Shown: positions 18,592 to 27,875 of the stretch, in pieces | Numbering within the stretch: position 1 is the stretch's first letter | Layout: each line of letters opens with the position of its first letter | Assembly: GCF_900104265.1 (NCBI RefSeq) | Contig: NZ_FNJJ01000007.1 | Coordinates: forward strand, 62,131-126,130 | Direction of reading: 5' to 3' | DNA length: 64,000 nt | Source: Ectopseudomonas guguanensis | Lineage (GTDB): Bacteria > Pseudomonadota > Gammaproteobacteria > Pseudomonadales > Pseudomonadaceae | Made by a program: the position numbers and the translations under genes | Notes under the pieces: model-generated | The model's database searches: none | What the model was told of the DNA's origin: nothing | Seen by the model: the letters and a program-made list of their open reading frames with translations, nothing else

Positions 18592-20199
18592 ATGAACTCG
18601 ATCTTCCTGCGCATCTATGGCGGCATGCTCGCCGCGCTGGTACTAGTGGCGCTGCTGGGCGTCGGCACGCTGCACCTGGTCAACGAGGTGCGCGGCGACC
18701 AGTACCGCGAAGGCCTGGCGCGCGGCACCTTCCGTCTGATGGCGGACAACCTGCTGCCGATGAACGAGGTGGAGCGCAAGCGCGCCCTGGTGGTGTGGTC
18801 GCGCCTGCTCGGCATCCCGCTGGAGCTGCAGGCCCTGAGCGACGTGGCGCTGGACAGCAGCGAGCGCAATCGCCTGCAGCGCGGCCACGTGCTGGTGCGC
18901 CAGACCGGCCCGCATTCGGCCAAGGTCTATGGCCTGCTCGACGGCAAGCAGCCGCTGCTGCTGACGGGCGAGATCCAGCAGATCAGCGAGCAACTGGCGC
19001 GGGCCACCAACTACCTGCTGATCGACGAGCTGATCCGCTACCCGGTGAGCGAGCAGCCACGGCGTCTGGACGAACTGAAGGCGGCCAAGCAGTTCGGTTT
19101 CGACCTGCGGCTGGTGCGGCTCGCGGATGCCACCCTCGACCTCGACCAGCGCCGGCGTATCGACGAGGGCGATACGGTGATGGCGCTGGGCAAGGGCGGC
19201 GACTCCATCTACGTGTTCTCCGGCATCGTCGATACGCCCTGGGTGCTGGAGATCGGCCCGCTGTACCAGATGAACCCCTATCCGCCGCAGCTGCTGGTGC
19301 TGATCGGTGCGCTGGGCCTGAGCCTGATCGGGCTGATCGTCTATCTGCTGGTGCGCTCGCTGGAGCAGCGCCTGCGTGCCCTGGAAAGTGCCGCCACGCA
19401 TATCGCCAGTGGCCGCCTGGATGCCCGCGTGCCGACGCGCGGTGCCGACTCGGTGGGGCGCCTGGCCAGCAGCTTCAACGCCATGGCCGAACACCTGCAG
19501 ACCTCCCTGAACACGCAGCGCGAGCTGGTACGGGCCGTGTCCCACGAGCTGCGCACGCCTGTGGCGCGCCTGCGCTTCGGCCTGGAAATGATCGCCGATG
19601 CACCGAACGACAGTGCTCGACGCAAATACATGGAAGGCATGGACAGCGATATCCAGGACCTCGACAAGCTGGTCGACGAGATGCTGACCTATGCGCGCCT
19701 GGAGCAGGGCTCGCCGGCGCTGAACTTCCAGCAGGTGGAGCTCAAGGGGCTGATCGATCAGGTGATCGACGAGCTGGCGCCGCTGAGCAACAAGGTGCGC
19801 GTGGAGTGTGGCGCGGTGCTCAGCGTGCAGGCCGACGGCGCCTGCTGGGTCGAAGCCGAGCCGCGCTATCTGCACCGGGCGCTGCAGAATCTGGTGAACA
19901 ACGCCATGCGCTACGCCGAAGGGCGGGTGCTGATCAGCTGTCAGGTCGGTTACAAGCGCTGCCGTATCGATGTCGAGGACGACGGGCCGGGCGTGCCTGA
20001 AGAGGCCTGGGAGCGGTTGTTCAGCCCCTTCCTGCGCCTTGACGACAGCCGCACGCGGGCATCCGGCGGGCACGGGCTGGGCCTGTCGATCGTGCGCAGG
20101 ATCATCTACTGGCACGGCGGTCGCGCGCAGATCGGCCGCAGCGAAAGCCTCGGCGGCGCGCGTTTCAGCCTGGTATGGCCGCGGCGGCAGGGCGATTAG
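18592..20199 (+). CDS. rstB: Membrane sensor histidine kinase (RstB-like)
   Basis: A 535-residue inner-membrane kinase. Transmembrane segment 1 (about 9-29) is followed by a periplasmic domain of about 200 residues, transmembrane segment 2 (about 222-245), a HAMP linker (RSLEQRLRALESAATHIASG), a HisKA domain with phosphoacceptor in VSHELRTPVARLR, and a HATPase_c domain (N-box NLVNNAMRYA, G1 DDGPGVP, G2 GGHGLGLSIV). ATG 18592 is preferred because the upstream extension would overlap the regulator gene. It phosphorylates the adjacent RstA-like regulator. The periplasmic ligand cannot be deduced. Confidence 0.88.
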   Translation: MNSIFLRIYGGMLAALVLVALLGVGTLHLVNEVRGDQYREGLARGTFRLMADNLLPMNEVERKRALVVWSRLLGIPLELQALSDVALDSSERNRLQRGHVLVRQTGPHSAKVYGLLDGKQPLLLTGEIQQISEQLARATNYLLIDELIRYPVSEQPRRLDELKAAKQFGFDLRLVRLADATLDLDQRRRIDEGDTVMALGKGGDSIYVFSGIVDTPWVLEIGPLYQMNPYPPQLLVLIGALGLSLIGLIVYLLVRSLEQRLRALESAATHIASGRLDARVPTRGADSVGRLASSFNAMAEHLQTSLNTQRELVRAVSHELRTPVARLRFGLEMIADAPNDSARRKYMEGMDSDIQDLDKLVDEMLTYARLEQGSPALNFQQVELKGLIDQVIDELAPLSNKVRVECGAVLSVQADGACWVEAEPRYLHRALQNLVNNAMRYAEGRVLISCQVGYKRCRIDVEDDGPGVPEEAWERLFSPFLRLDDSRTRASGGHGLGLSIVRRIIYWHGGRAQIGRSESLGGARFSLVWPRRQGD

Positions 20200-20227
20200 G
20201 CTCGATGCGCATGGTGCACCCCGCCCC

Positions 20228-20648
20228 GTAGGGTGCGCCGCGCGCACCGGATTATCCGCGTATGGCGGGGTGTAGGATCACGCCGCCACCGCCACCAGGC
20301 TGAGTCTGGGGCGCCTGACTGCAATCCGGGGCTGGCCGGCTACCTGTTCCCGGATTTCCGGGCTACGCCGCGACCGCCGCCTGCATCGTAGGGTGCGCCG
20401 CGCGCACCGGATTATCCACGCATGCCGGGATGTAGGGTTACGCCGCCACCGCTACCAGGCTGAGCACCTTGCCGTCGAACAGCCCGAACTGACCGTCCAG
20501 TTCTTGCCAGTGCTGTGGCCCGACTGCAATCCAGGGCTGGCCGGCCACCTGTTCCCGGATTTCATCCGGGCTACGCCGCGACCGCCGCATGCATCGTAGG
20601 GTGCGCCGCGCGCACCGGGTTATCCGCGTATGGCGGGGTGTTGCATGA
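20228..20648. repeat. Tandem REP-A / pcpS-tail / REP-E units
   Basis: REP family A (GTAGGGTGCGCCGCGCGCAC) occurs at 20228, 20388 and 20596. After each copy comes a TTATCCGCGTATG-like spacer and then sequence matching the 3' end of pcpS. In the middle copy the minus strand still encodes ELDGQFGLFDGKVLSLVAVAA and a stop at about 20442-20508; the left copy keeps only LSLVAVAA (20279-20304). Units end with a REP-E-like block (GCAATCC...GGATTT...CCGGGCTACG). The real gene tail is the third copy. No intact gene lies in this gap. Confidence 0.85.
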
Positions 20649-21353
20649 TCACGCCGCCACGGCCACCAGGCTCAGCACCTTGCCCTCGAACAGCACGAAC
20701 TGACCGTCCAGCTCGGCGCCTGAGCGCCAGTGCGTGTTGAGGTCGATCAGCAGGCGCAGGCGCGCGCTGTCCTGATCGAACTCCAGTAGCTCGGCGTCGT
20801 GGAAATAGAAGCGCGTCAGGGTCAGCGGATAGAGCGCCTTGAACAGGCTTTCCTTGAGCGAGAAGGTCAGGCTGATACGCGCTGCGCGGGCTTCGTCATC
20901 CAGCGCCTGCAGCCGTTGCACTTCGGCGGGGGTGAGGATCTCGTCCTGCAGACGCAGGGCGCGGGCGGCGGGCAGCAGGCGTTCGACGTCCATGCCCAGA
21001 GCGCGCCATCGAGTGTCAGGCGCGACCAGCGCTGCGGCCCAGTTGTCGCCATGGGTGATGGAGCCGACCACGCCAGACGGCCACTGCGGCGCGCGGTCCG
21101 CGCCGACTGCCGGCACGCCGGGCTGGCCGGTCACGCGGCGCAGCGCTTCGCGCGCACACAGGCGCCCGGCCAGGTATTCGGCCTGACGCTTGGCCACGCC
21201 ACGCACCGGAGCGATGGCGCAGCGAGCGAAGTCATCCTCCATGAGCAGCGCCGGATCGAAGCGCGTGCTGATCAGCTGCGCGCCGGCCAGGGGGCGCGGT
21301 AGCGGGTCGTGATCGTCGAGGGGGCTGCAGCAGGCGGGGTGGTAGGCGTTCAT
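20649..21353 (-). CDS. pcpS: 4'-phosphopantetheinyl transferase (PcpS/EntD type)
   Basis: A 234-residue transferase that activates carrier proteins of fatty acid synthase and nonribosomal or polyketide synthases by attaching 4'-phosphopantetheine from CoA. Motifs are GVVGSITHGDNWAAA (about residues 94-108), the metal-binding LGMDVERLLP (about 118-127) and FSLKESLFKALYPLT (about 164-178). The EntD-like N-terminus has RCAIAPVRGVAKRQAEYLAG. Pseudomonads usually have a single such enzyme. The C-terminus LSLVAVAA is duplicated in the REP-rich DNA immediately downstream, so the gene end lies at a rearrangement hot spot. Confidence 0.92.
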   Translation of the reverse strand: MNAYHPACCSPLDDHDPLPRPLAGAQLISTRFDPALLMEDDFARCAIAPVRGVAKRQAEYLAGRLCAREALRRVTGQPGVPAVGADRAPQWPSGVVGSITHGDNWAAALVAPDTRWRALGMDVERLLPAARALRLQDEILTPAEVQRLQALDDEARAARISLTFSLKESLFKALYPLTLTRFYFHDAELLEFDQDSARLRLLIDLNTHWRSGAELDGQFVLFEGKVLSLVAVAA

Positions 21354-21454
21354 GGGCGTGATTGTGCCGCGGCCGGGACCGCCTGGTCACCCGGCGTTTA
21401 CATTTCTTTGCAGGCAGTTAACAAAGCTAAACGGACGCTGCCCCTGGCTTTTGT

Positions 21455-21566
21455 CAGACTGCTAGGGCATTCCCTAGGGAATGCAGGTGAGGTTGTAGCC
21501 GGTGCGAGGCACTGGCGTTTTCTCCGAGTTCGAGAACGGTAGCCCGATTGGGCTGCCGTTTTTTTT
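21455..21566 (+). ncRNA. Candidate small RNA ending in a strong intrinsic terminator
   Basis: A short non-coding stretch contains a perfect 18-base palindrome GCATTCCCTAGGGAATGC (21467-21484), then GC-rich arms, and ends in AACGGTAGCCC-GATT-GGGCTGCCGTT followed by eight Ts (21535-21566). No gene precedes it on this strand (pcpS starts divergently at 21353), so the terminator needs its own transcript. This layout is typical of independently transcribed sRNAs. I could not match it to a named Pseudomonas sRNA, and the promoter is not obvious. Confidence 0.55.
21535..21566 (+). terminator. Rho-independent terminator
   Basis: Eleven-base stem AACGGTAGCCC/GGGCTGCCGTT (one G-T type mismatch) with a GATT loop and a run of Ts. 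It ends the candidate sRNA. Confidence 0.85.
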
Positions 21567-21626
21567 GCGCTGCGGAATGTGTGGGGGCGTGCCGGGAGCG
21601 TGGATTTTCCAGCATGACCAGGCTGC

Positions 21627-21767
21627 GTAGGGTGCGCCGTGCGCACCAGGGATTCGGCGGGGGCTTGGTGCGCGCGGCGCACCCTACGGGGTCGAGGTCG
21701 TCGGACGTGGGAGACGCTTCAGCGGCGAGCTTTTTGCGGTTGCTGTCGCGGCTGAAGCTCCTCCCAC
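21627..21767. repeat. REP-A inverted pair and REP-D inverted pair
   Basis: GTAGGGTGCGCCGTGCGCAC...GGTGCGCGCGGCGCACCCTA spans 21627-21687. GTGGGAGACGCTTCAGCGGC...GGCTGAAGCTCCTCCCAC spans 21707-21767. Both are REPIN-like pairs between the candidate sRNA and the acyltransferase gene. Confidence 0.8.
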
Positions 21768-21874
21768 GAAGGGGGGAACCGCCAAGACGTTCGCATTTGC
21801 CCTGTGGCTTTCGGCGGGGCAATTGCAGTCAAATGCCTGTGCGGGCAAACCCGACCCCGCGAGGACCATGGACG

Positions 21875-23749
21875 ATGACCCAACAATCGCAATTCGCCCT
21901 GCTCGGCAAGAAGCGCTTTCTGCCGTTTTTCGTGACGCAATTGCTTGGCGCCTTCAATGACAACATCTTCAAGCAGTCGCTGATTCTCGCCATCCTGTTC
22001 AAGCTCAACACCGGCGTCGACCGCGATCTGCTGGTCAATCTCTGCGCGCTGCTGTTCATCCTGCCGTTCTTTCTGTTCTCTGCTCTCGGTGGGCAGTTCG
22101 GCGAGAAATTCGCCAAGGACGCGCTGATCCGCAAGATCAAGCTGGCCGAGGTGTTCATCATGCTCGCCGGCGCCGCCGGGGTGTTGCTCGACAGCCTGCC
22201 GCTGATGCTCGCCGTGCTGTTCGCCATGGGCACGCAGTCGGCGCTGTTCGGCCCAGTGAAGTACTCGATCCTGCCGCAGCATCTGAAGGACGAGGAACTG
22301 GTCGGCGGCAACGCCCTGGTGGAGATGGGCACCTTCCTGGCGATTCTGGCCGGCACCATCGGCGCCGGGATCATGATGGCCAGCAGCAGTTACGCGCCCA
22401 TCGTTGCCGGCTCGGTGGTCGGTGTGGCGCTGCTCGGCTACCTGGCCAGCCATGGCATTCCGCGCGCGGCGGCGGCGATGCCGACGCTGCCGCTGGACTG
22501 GAACATCTTCCGTCAGTCCTGGGTGATCATGAAGCTTGGCCTGGGCCAGCGTCCGGCGGTGTCGCGCTCGCTGGTGGGCAACTCCTGGTTCTGGTTCCTT
22601 GGCGCGATCTACCTGACGCAGATTCCGGCCTATGCCAAGGAATGGCTGCATGGCGACGAGAGCGTGGTGACGCTGATCCTCACCGTGTTCTCGCTCGGCA
22701 TCGGCCTTGGGTCGATGCTCTGCGAGCGCATGAGCGGGCACAAGGTGGAGATCGGCCTGGTGCCGTTCGGCTCCATCGGCCTGACCCTGTTCGGCATGCT
22801 GCTTTGGTGGTTCTCCGGCGGCTTCCCGCAGGGCGCCACGCCGCATGACTGGCTGGCGCTGCTGGGCCATGGCCAGGCCTGGTGGATTCTCGGCTGCATT
22901 CTCGGCATCGGTCTGTTCGGCGGCTTCTACATCGTGCCGCTGTATGCGCTGATCCAGTCGCGCACCGCCGAGCACGAGCGGGCGCGGGTGATCGCCGCCA
23001 ACAACATCCTCAACGCGCTGTTCATGGTCGCCTCGGCCATCGTCGCGATCCTCTTTCTCAGCGTCGCCGGGCTGTCGATTCCGCAGCTGTTTTTGGCCAT
23101 CTCGCTGATGAACGTGGCGGTCAACAGCTACATCTTCAAGATCGTCCCCGAATTCAGCATGCGCTTTCTCATCTGGCTGCTGGGGCATTCGATGTACCGG
23201 GTGGAGCACAAGGGGCTCGATGCCATTCCCGACGAGGGTGCGGCGGTGCTGGTGTGCAATCACGTGTCCTTCGTCGATGCGCTGCTGATCGGCGGGGCGA
23301 TACGGCGGCCGGTGCGCTTCGTCATGTATTACAAGATCTACGATCTGCCGGTGCTCAATTTCGTCTTCCGCACTGCCGGTACGGTGCCGATCGCCGGGCG
23401 CAGCGAGGACCTGCTGATCTACGACGCGGCGTTCAAGAAGATCGCCGAGTACCTGCGCAACGGCGAGCTGGTGTGCATCTTCCCTGAGGGCAAGCTGACC
23501 GGCGATGGCGAGATCGACGAGTTCAAGGCTGGTGTCGAGCGCATCCTCGAGGAGAACCCGGTGCCGGTGATCCCCATGGCGCTGCAGGGCCTGTGGGGCA
23601 GCTTCTTCAGCCGCGATCCGCACAAGGGTCTGTTCAAGCGCTTCTGGTCGCGGGTGTGCCTGGTAGCCGGAACGCCGGTAGCGCCGGAGCAGGCCAAGCG
23701 CGAGGCGTTGCAGGCGCAGGTGGCGGAGTTGCGCGGCGACTGGCGATAG
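21875..23749 (+). CDS. MFS lysophospholipid transporter-PlsC acyltransferase fusion
   Basis: A 624-residue inner-membrane protein in two parts. Residues 1 to about 415 form a 12-helix MFS domain beginning FLPFFVTQLLGAFNDNIFKQ, the hallmark start of LplT-type lysophospholipid flippases. Residues about 435-624 form a PlsC acyltransferase with the catalytic HxxxxD motif NHVSFVD near residue 462 and the acceptor-site motif FPEGKLT near 535. The likely job is flipping and reacylating lysophospholipid. Compared with the three-domain Aas/LplT fusions of other bacteria, the acyl-ACP synthetase domain is missing. ATG 21875 is preferred over a 109-codon upstream extension that runs through REP DNA. Confidence 0.88.
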   Translation: MTQQSQFALLGKKRFLPFFVTQLLGAFNDNIFKQSLILAILFKLNTGVDRDLLVNLCALLFILPFFLFSALGGQFGEKFAKDALIRKIKLAEVFIMLAGAAGVLLDSLPLMLAVLFAMGTQSALFGPVKYSILPQHLKDEELVGGNALVEMGTFLAILAGTIGAGIMMASSSYAPIVAGSVVGVALLGYLASHGIPRAAAAMPTLPLDWNIFRQSWVIMKLGLGQRPAVSRSLVGNSWFWFLGAIYLTQIPAYAKEWLHGDESVVTLILTVFSLGIGLGSMLCERMSGHKVEIGLVPFGSIGLTLFGMLLWWFSGGFPQGATPHDWLALLGHGQAWWILGCILGIGLFGGFYIVPLYALIQSRTAEHERARVIAANNILNALFMVASAIVAILFLSVAGLSIPQLFLAISLMNVAVNSYIFKIVPEFSMRFLIWLLGHSMYRVEHKGLDAIPDEGAAVLVCNHVSFVDALLIGGAIRRPVRFVMYYKIYDLPVLNFVFRTAGTVPIAGRSEDLLIYDAAFKKIAEYLRNGELVCIFPEGKLTGDGEIDEFKAGVERILEENPVPVIPMALQGLWGSFFSRDPHKGLFKRFWSRVCLVAGTPVAPEQAKREALQAQVAELRGDWR

Positions 23750-23760
23750 CGAACGGTCGT

Positions 23761-23805
23761 GTGGGAGGGGCTTCAGCCGCGATTCGCCGCTGAAGCGCCT
23801 CCCAC
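23761..23805. repeat. REP-D inverted pair
   Basis: GTGGGAGGGGCTTCAGCCGC with the inverse GCTGAAGCGCCTCCCAC, between convergent genes. It may act as a transcription barrier. Confidence 0.8.
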
Positions 23806-23825
23806 CAAGCTGGTTTCCGTCTTTC

Positions 23826-24140
23826 TTAGTGGCTCAACTTGAGCCCAATCAGCCCGCAGACGATCAGCGCCACGCTGGCCAGGCGCAGCAGCGCCATGGA
23901 TTCACCGAACAGGATGATGCCAGCGATCACCGTGCCCACCGCGCCTACGCCGGTCCAGATGGCGTAGGCGGTGCCCAGCGGCAGTTCCTTCATGGCCAGG
24001 CCGAGCAGGGCCAGGCTGACCAGCATGGCGCAGACGGTGAGCAGGGTGGGCAGCGGGCGGGTAAAGCCTTCGGTGTATTTCAGGCCGATGGCCCAGCCGA
24101 CCTCGAACAGGCCGGCGAGCAGCAGAATGATCCAGGACAT
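23826..24140 (-). CDS. gdx: SMR-family guanidinium exporter (Gdx/SugE)
   Basis: A 104-residue protein with four transmembrane helices. It starts [26 protein letters not shown], with the conserved membrane Glu13 that couples proton antiport, and contains the Gdx-type signature AIGLKY and the central [16 protein letters not shown] proteins of the Gdx subtype export guanidinium rather than bulky drugs. The guanidine-II riboswitch in the leader (24160-24220) supports this assignment. The gene is monocistronic and convergent with the acyltransferase. Confidence 0.92.
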   Translation of the reverse strand: MSWIILLLAGLFEVGWAIGLKYTEGFTRPLPTLLTVCAMLVSLALLGLAMKELPLGTAYAIWTGVGAVGTVIAGIILFGESMALLRLASVALIVCGLIGLKLSH

Positions 24141-24159
24141 GATGACCTCCAGTGCTGAC

Positions 24160-24220
24160 TGAAGGGGCCGTCCCCGGATGCTTCATCGCCGTTGCGGCGA
24201 TGCGGAGGTCGTCCTCGCGT
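24160..24220 (-). promoter_or_regulatory. Guanidine-II riboswitch (mini-ykkC)
   Basis: In transcript sense the leader has two short hairpins with ACGR loops: GAGG-ACGA-CCTC (24216-24205) and GGGG-ACGG-CCCC (24175-24164). They are joined by a linker containing a further hairpin (CATCGCCG/CGGCGATG). Twin stem-loops with ACGR tetraloops define mini-ykkC. The second hairpin ends about 23 bases before the start codon, beside the AGTGCTGGAGGTCATC ribosome-binding region, so guanidine binding probably frees translation initiation. Confidence 0.88.
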
Positions 24221-24283
24221 GGCGCCTATTCTGCACATGAATGGGGCCGCGGCAAGTTGCCCGGATAGGCGGAAGCTGTTGAT

Positions 24284-25231
24284 TCAGCTAGAGCTTTTCG
24301 AAATATCCTGACCAAGCCGACGATACAGCGTGGCCAGCAGCGGGCCGGACAGGTTGTGCCAGACGCTGAACAGCGCGCTGGGCACCGCCGCCAGCGGGCT
24401 GAAGTGGGCGCTGGCCAGGGCGGCGCCGAGGCCGGAGTTCTGCATGCCGACTTCGATGGACAGCGTCTTGCGCTGCGCCAGCGACATGCCGAACAGGCGC
24501 CCGGCCAGATAGCCCAGACCCAGGCCGATGCCGTTGTGCAGGATCACCACCGCCATGATCAGCAGGCCGGACTCGGCGATCCTGCCCTGGCTGGCGGCCA
24601 CCACGGCGGCGACGATGGCAACGATGCTCAGCACCGAGATCAGCGGCAGCACCTCGACGGCGGTCTTCACCCGCGCGCCGAGCAGGCGCTGGGCGATCAG
24701 GCCGAGGACGATCGGCAGCAGCACCATCTTGAGGATGGACATGAACATGGCGCTGAACGACACCGGCAGCCATTCCGAGGCCAGCAGCCAGATCAGCGCC
24801 GGGGTGACCAGTGGGGCGAGCAGGGTGGTGACGGCGGTGATCGATACCGACAGCGCCAGGTCGCCACGGGCGAACCAGGTGATCACGTTGGAGGCGGTGC
24901 CGCCCGGGCAGCAGCCGACCAGAATCACGCCGACGGCGATTTCCGCGGGCAGGGCGAACACCTGGCACAGGCCCCAGGCCAGCAGCGGCATGATGCTGAA
25001 CTGCGCCAGCACGCCGAGCAGCACCGCCAGCGGGCGACGGGCGACTTCCTGGAAGTCCGTGGCCTTGAGGGTCAGGCCCATGCCGAACATGATCAGCCCG
25101 AGCAGCGGGACGATCCAGGCGCTCAGCGGCAGGAACCAGTCGGGCTGGAAGAAGGCCAGTACGGCGAACAGCAACACCCAGACGGCGAAGGTGTTGCCAA
25201 TGAAACGGCTGAGGGCGATCAGTGCGTGCAT
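24284..25231 (-). CDS. Bile acid:sodium symporter (BASS) family transporter
   Basis: A 315-residue inner-membrane protein with about nine to ten helices. Family marks are GLIMFGMGLTLKATDF near residue 50, the broken-helix motif GCCPGGTASNVITWFARGD near 120, and the second crossover GMQNSGLGAALA near 265. BASS proteins use sodium to import organic anions such as pantoate, keto-acids or bile acids. The substrate is not evident here. The gene runs toward the riboswitch-gdx unit with no shared control visible. Confidence 0.9.
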   Translation of the reverse strand: MHALIALSRFIGNTFAVWVLLFAVLAFFQPDWFLPLSAWIVPLLGLIMFGMGLTLKATDFQEVARRPLAVLLGVLAQFSIMPLLAWGLCQVFALPAEIAVGVILVGCCPGGTASNVITWFARGDLALSVSITAVTTLLAPLVTPALIWLLASEWLPVSFSAMFMSILKMVLLPIVLGLIAQRLLGARVKTAVEVLPLISVLSIVAIVAAVVAASQGRIAESGLLIMAVVILHNGIGLGLGYLAGRLFGMSLAQRKTLSIEVGMQNSGLGAALASAHFSPLAAVPSALFSVWHNLSGPLLATLYRRLGQDISKSSS

Positions 25232-25336
25232 GGAAGGGCCTGGGCTTTGTGGAAAGCCGCGAAGCCTATCAGAAGCGACTTGATTTGCGCCGGACCTCAG
25301 GAGCGCAACCTATGCCGGGATGCCTTGTCCGATTTT

Positions 25337-26206
25337 CTAGAGCGACTCTTCATCCGCCGGATAGCGGCTGGCAGTCAGGCTTTCCTTGATCTTGCGCAGA
25401 TGCGGCTGGAAGTCCACGCCGCGGCGCAGGGTGACGCCGGTGGCGAGTACGTCGAGCACGGTGAGCTGGATGATGCGCGAGGTCATCGGCATGTAGATGT
25501 CGGTGTCCTCCGGCAGCGGAATGTCCAGGCTCAGGGTGCTGGCCCTGGCCAGCGGCGAGCCGGCGGCGGTGAGGCCGAGTACCGAGGCGCCGTTTTCCCG
25601 CGCCAGGCGCGCCACCTCCACCAGTTCGCGGGTGCGCCCGGTGTAGGAAATGATCACGAACAGATCGCCGGTGTGCGCCACCGAGGCGATCATGCGCTGC
25701 ATCAGCACGTCGGAATGGGCCGACACGGCGAGGTTGAAGCGGAAGAACTTGTGCTGCGCGTCCAGTGCCACCGAAGCCGAGGCGCCGAGGCCGAAGAAGT
25801 GAATCTGCCGCGCCTGGATCAGCAGGTCGACGGCGCGGCTGACGTGCTGCGGGTCGAGGCTCTGGCAGGCGCTGTCCAGCGAGGCGATGGTGCTGCCGAA
25901 GATCTTGCGCGTGTAGGTCTCGGGGCCGTCGTCGGCCGACACCGCGCGGCTGACGTATGCGGCGCCGCTGGCCAGGCTCTGCGCCAGCTGCATCTTCAGT
26001 TCGGGGTAGCCGTTGGCACCGAACGAGCGGCAGAAGCGGTTGACCGTCGGCTCGCTGACCGCTGCGGCCTGGGCCAGCGCGGCGATGCTGAAGCGGGTGG
26101 CCTGCTGCGGGTCGTGCAGGATCACCTCGGCCACCTTGCGCTCGGCCTTGTTCAGGTCGTCCAGGCGGCTCTGGATCTGTTCCAGCAGATTGCGCACGCG
26201 GTCCAT
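25337..26206 (-). CDS. hexR: HexR, RpiR-family repressor of glucose metabolism genes
   Basis: A 289-residue regulator: N-terminal HTH_6 domain (residues 1-77, with [20 protein letters not shown]) and a C-terminal SIS sugar-phosphate domain (about 125-260, [13 protein letters not shown] and [14 protein letters not shown]). HexR binds KDPG, the Entner-Doudoroff intermediate, and then releases its operators. It is divergent from zwf, with an operator in between at 26327-26341. ATG 26206 has AGGAGC eight bases upstream. The arrangement hexR/zwf-pgl-eda is standard for Pseudomonas. Confidence 0.94.
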   Translation of the reverse strand: MDRVRNLLEQIQSRLDDLNKAERKVAEVILHDPQQATRFSIAALAQAAAVSEPTVNRFCRSFGANGYPELKMQLAQSLASGAAYVSRAVSADDGPETYTRKIFGSTIASLDSACQSLDPQHVSRAVDLLIQARQIHFFGLGASASVALDAQHKFFRFNLAVSAHSDVLMQRMIASVAHTGDLFVIISYTGRTRELVEVARLARENGASVLGLTAAGSPLARASTLSLDIPLPEDTDIYMPMTSRIIQLTVLDVLATGVTLRRGVDFQPHLRKIKESLTASRYPADEESL

Positions 26207-26326
26207 AAGGGCTCCTAACAGACAGATGATCAGGCTTGGCGCCGTCGGCGGGCAGTGGCGACAGCCGGCCTATCCTACTGATGACGCCCGACGGCCACCA
26301 CTGGTTATCAGGGAAATGAAGAAATG

Positions 26327-26341
26327 TTGTTTTTATTACAA
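26327..26341. promoter_or_regulatory. HexR operator
   Basis: TTGTTTTTATTACAA fits the HexR palindrome TTGT-N7-ACAA exactly. It lies 68 bases before zwf and 121 before hexR, so one site can control both directions. Confidence 0.8.
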
Positions 26342-26408
26342 TATTTTCACTTGATTAGCCGCCTGCTACAGGGTATTTCTAGTGTATCTTGATAAAAGAA
26401 CAAACATC

Positions 26409-27875
26409 ATGGCCGCGATAAAGCTCGAATCCTGTACCTTTGCCCTGTTCGGCGCCCTCGGCGATCTGGCTCTGCGCAAGCTTTTCCCTGCGCTTTACCA
26501 GCTCGATCGCGCCGGTTTGCTGCACGACGACACCCGCATCCTCGCCCTGGCCCGCGAAGCCGGCGAACCTCAGCGCTATCTCGGCAGCATCGAGCAGGCC
26601 CTGCGCCTGCACGTGCCGGCCAAGGAACTGGAGGAGGCTGCCCTGGCGCGTTTCCAGGCGCGCCTGCATTACCTGACCATGGATTTCCTGCAGGCTGACG
26701 ACTACCAGGCGCTGGCCGAAGTGGCCGGCCATGACCAGCTGATCGCCTATTTCGCCACGCCTGCCTCGGTGTACGGCGGTATCTGCACCAACCTGGCGGC
26801 AGTGGGCCTGGCCGAGCGTTGCCGGGTGGTGCTGGAGAAGCCCATCGGTCACGACCTGGCTTCTTCGCGAGCGGTGAACGACGCGGTGGCGCAGGTGTTC
26901 GCGGAGAACCGCGTCTATCGCATCGACCATTACCTGGGCAAGGAGACGGTGCAGAACCTGATCGCCCTGCGCTTCGCCAACAGCCTGTTCGAAACCCAGT
27001 GGAACCAGAACTACATCTCCCACGTGGAAATCACCGTGGCCGAGAAGGTCGGCATCGAGGGGCGCTGGGGCTACTTCGACCAGGCCGGCCAGCTGCGCGA
27101 CATGATCCAGAACCACCTGCTGCAGCTGCTCTGCCTGATCGCCATGGACCCGCCCAGTGATCTGTCCGCCGACAGCATCCGCGACGAGAAGGTCAAGGTG
27201 CTCAAGGCGCTGGAGCCGATCAGCGCCGAGCAGCTCGGCCAGCGCGTGGTGCGCGGCCAGTACGTGGCCGGCAGCAGCGATGGGCGCACGGTGCCCGGTT
27301 ATCTGGAAGAAGAGAATTCCAACACCCAGAGCGACACCGAAACCTTCGTTGCCCTGCGTGCCGACATCCGCAACTGGCGCTGGGCCGGCGTGCCCTTCTA
27401 CCTGCGCACCGGCAAGCGCATGCCGCAGAAGCTGTCGCAGATCGTCATCCACTTCAAGGCGCCGCCGCACTACATCTTCGCCCCGGAGCAGCGCCAGCTG
27501 ATCGGCAACAAGCTGATCATCCGCCTGCAGCCGGACGAGGGCATCGCCCTGCAGGTGCTGACCAAGGACCAGGGCCTGGACAAGGGCATGCAGCTGCGCA
27601 GTGGTCCGCTGCAGCTGAGCTTCTCCGATACCTACCGCAGCGCGCGCATCCCCGATGCCTACGAACGTCTGCTGCTGGAAGTGATGCGTGGCAACCAGAA
27701 CCTGTTCGTGCGCAAGGACGAAATCGAATACGCCTGGCAGTGGTGCGACCAGCTGATCGCCGGCTGGAAGCAGCTCGGCGAGGCGCCGAAACCCTATACC
27801 GCCGGTAGCTGGGGCCCGATGGCCTCGGTGGCGCTGATCACTCGTGACGGGAGGAGCTGGTATGGCGATCTCTGA
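26409..27875 (+). CDS. zwf: Glucose-6-phosphate 1-dehydrogenase
   Basis: A 488-residue cytoplasmic enzyme that oxidises glucose 6-phosphate to 6-phosphogluconolactone. The nucleotide-binding motif is [20 protein letters not shown] (about residues 10-29), the active-site signature is RIDHYLGKE (about 175-183), and the coenzyme/substrate region has [14 protein letters not shown] 26409 is used; the nine-residue upstream extension is inside the operator region. It overlaps pgl by 14 bases. Expression is expected to be repressed by HexR and induced by KDPG. Confidence 0.95.
   Translation: MAAIKLESCTFALFGALGDLALRKLFPALYQLDRAGLLHDDTRILALAREAGEPQRYLGSIEQALRLHVPAKELEEAALARFQARLHYLTMDFLQADDYQALAEVAGHDQLIAYFATPASVYGGICTNLAAVGLAERCRVVLEKPIGHDLASSRAVNDAVAQVFAENRVYRIDHYLGKETVQNLIALRFANSLFETQWNQNYISHVEITVAEKVGIEGRWGYFDQAGQLRDMIQNHLLQLLCLIAMDPPSDLSADSIRDEKVKVLKALEPISAEQLGQRVVRGQYVAGSSDGRTVPGYLEEENSNTQSDTETFVALRADIRNWRWAGVPFYLRTGKRMPQKLSQIVIHFKAPPHYIFAPEQRQLIGNKLIIRLQPDEGIALQVLTKDQGLDKGMQLRSGPLQLSFSDTYRSARIPDAYERLLLEVMRGNQNLFVRKDEIEYAWQWCDQLIAGWKQLGEAPKPYTAGSWGPMASVALITRDGRSWYGDL

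Noticed and set aside
21719..23623. 634-codon minus-strand frame opposite the LplT-PlsC gene
   Set aside because: Composition is Gln/His/Arg-rich and lacks domains; the plus strand encodes a clear two-domain protein.
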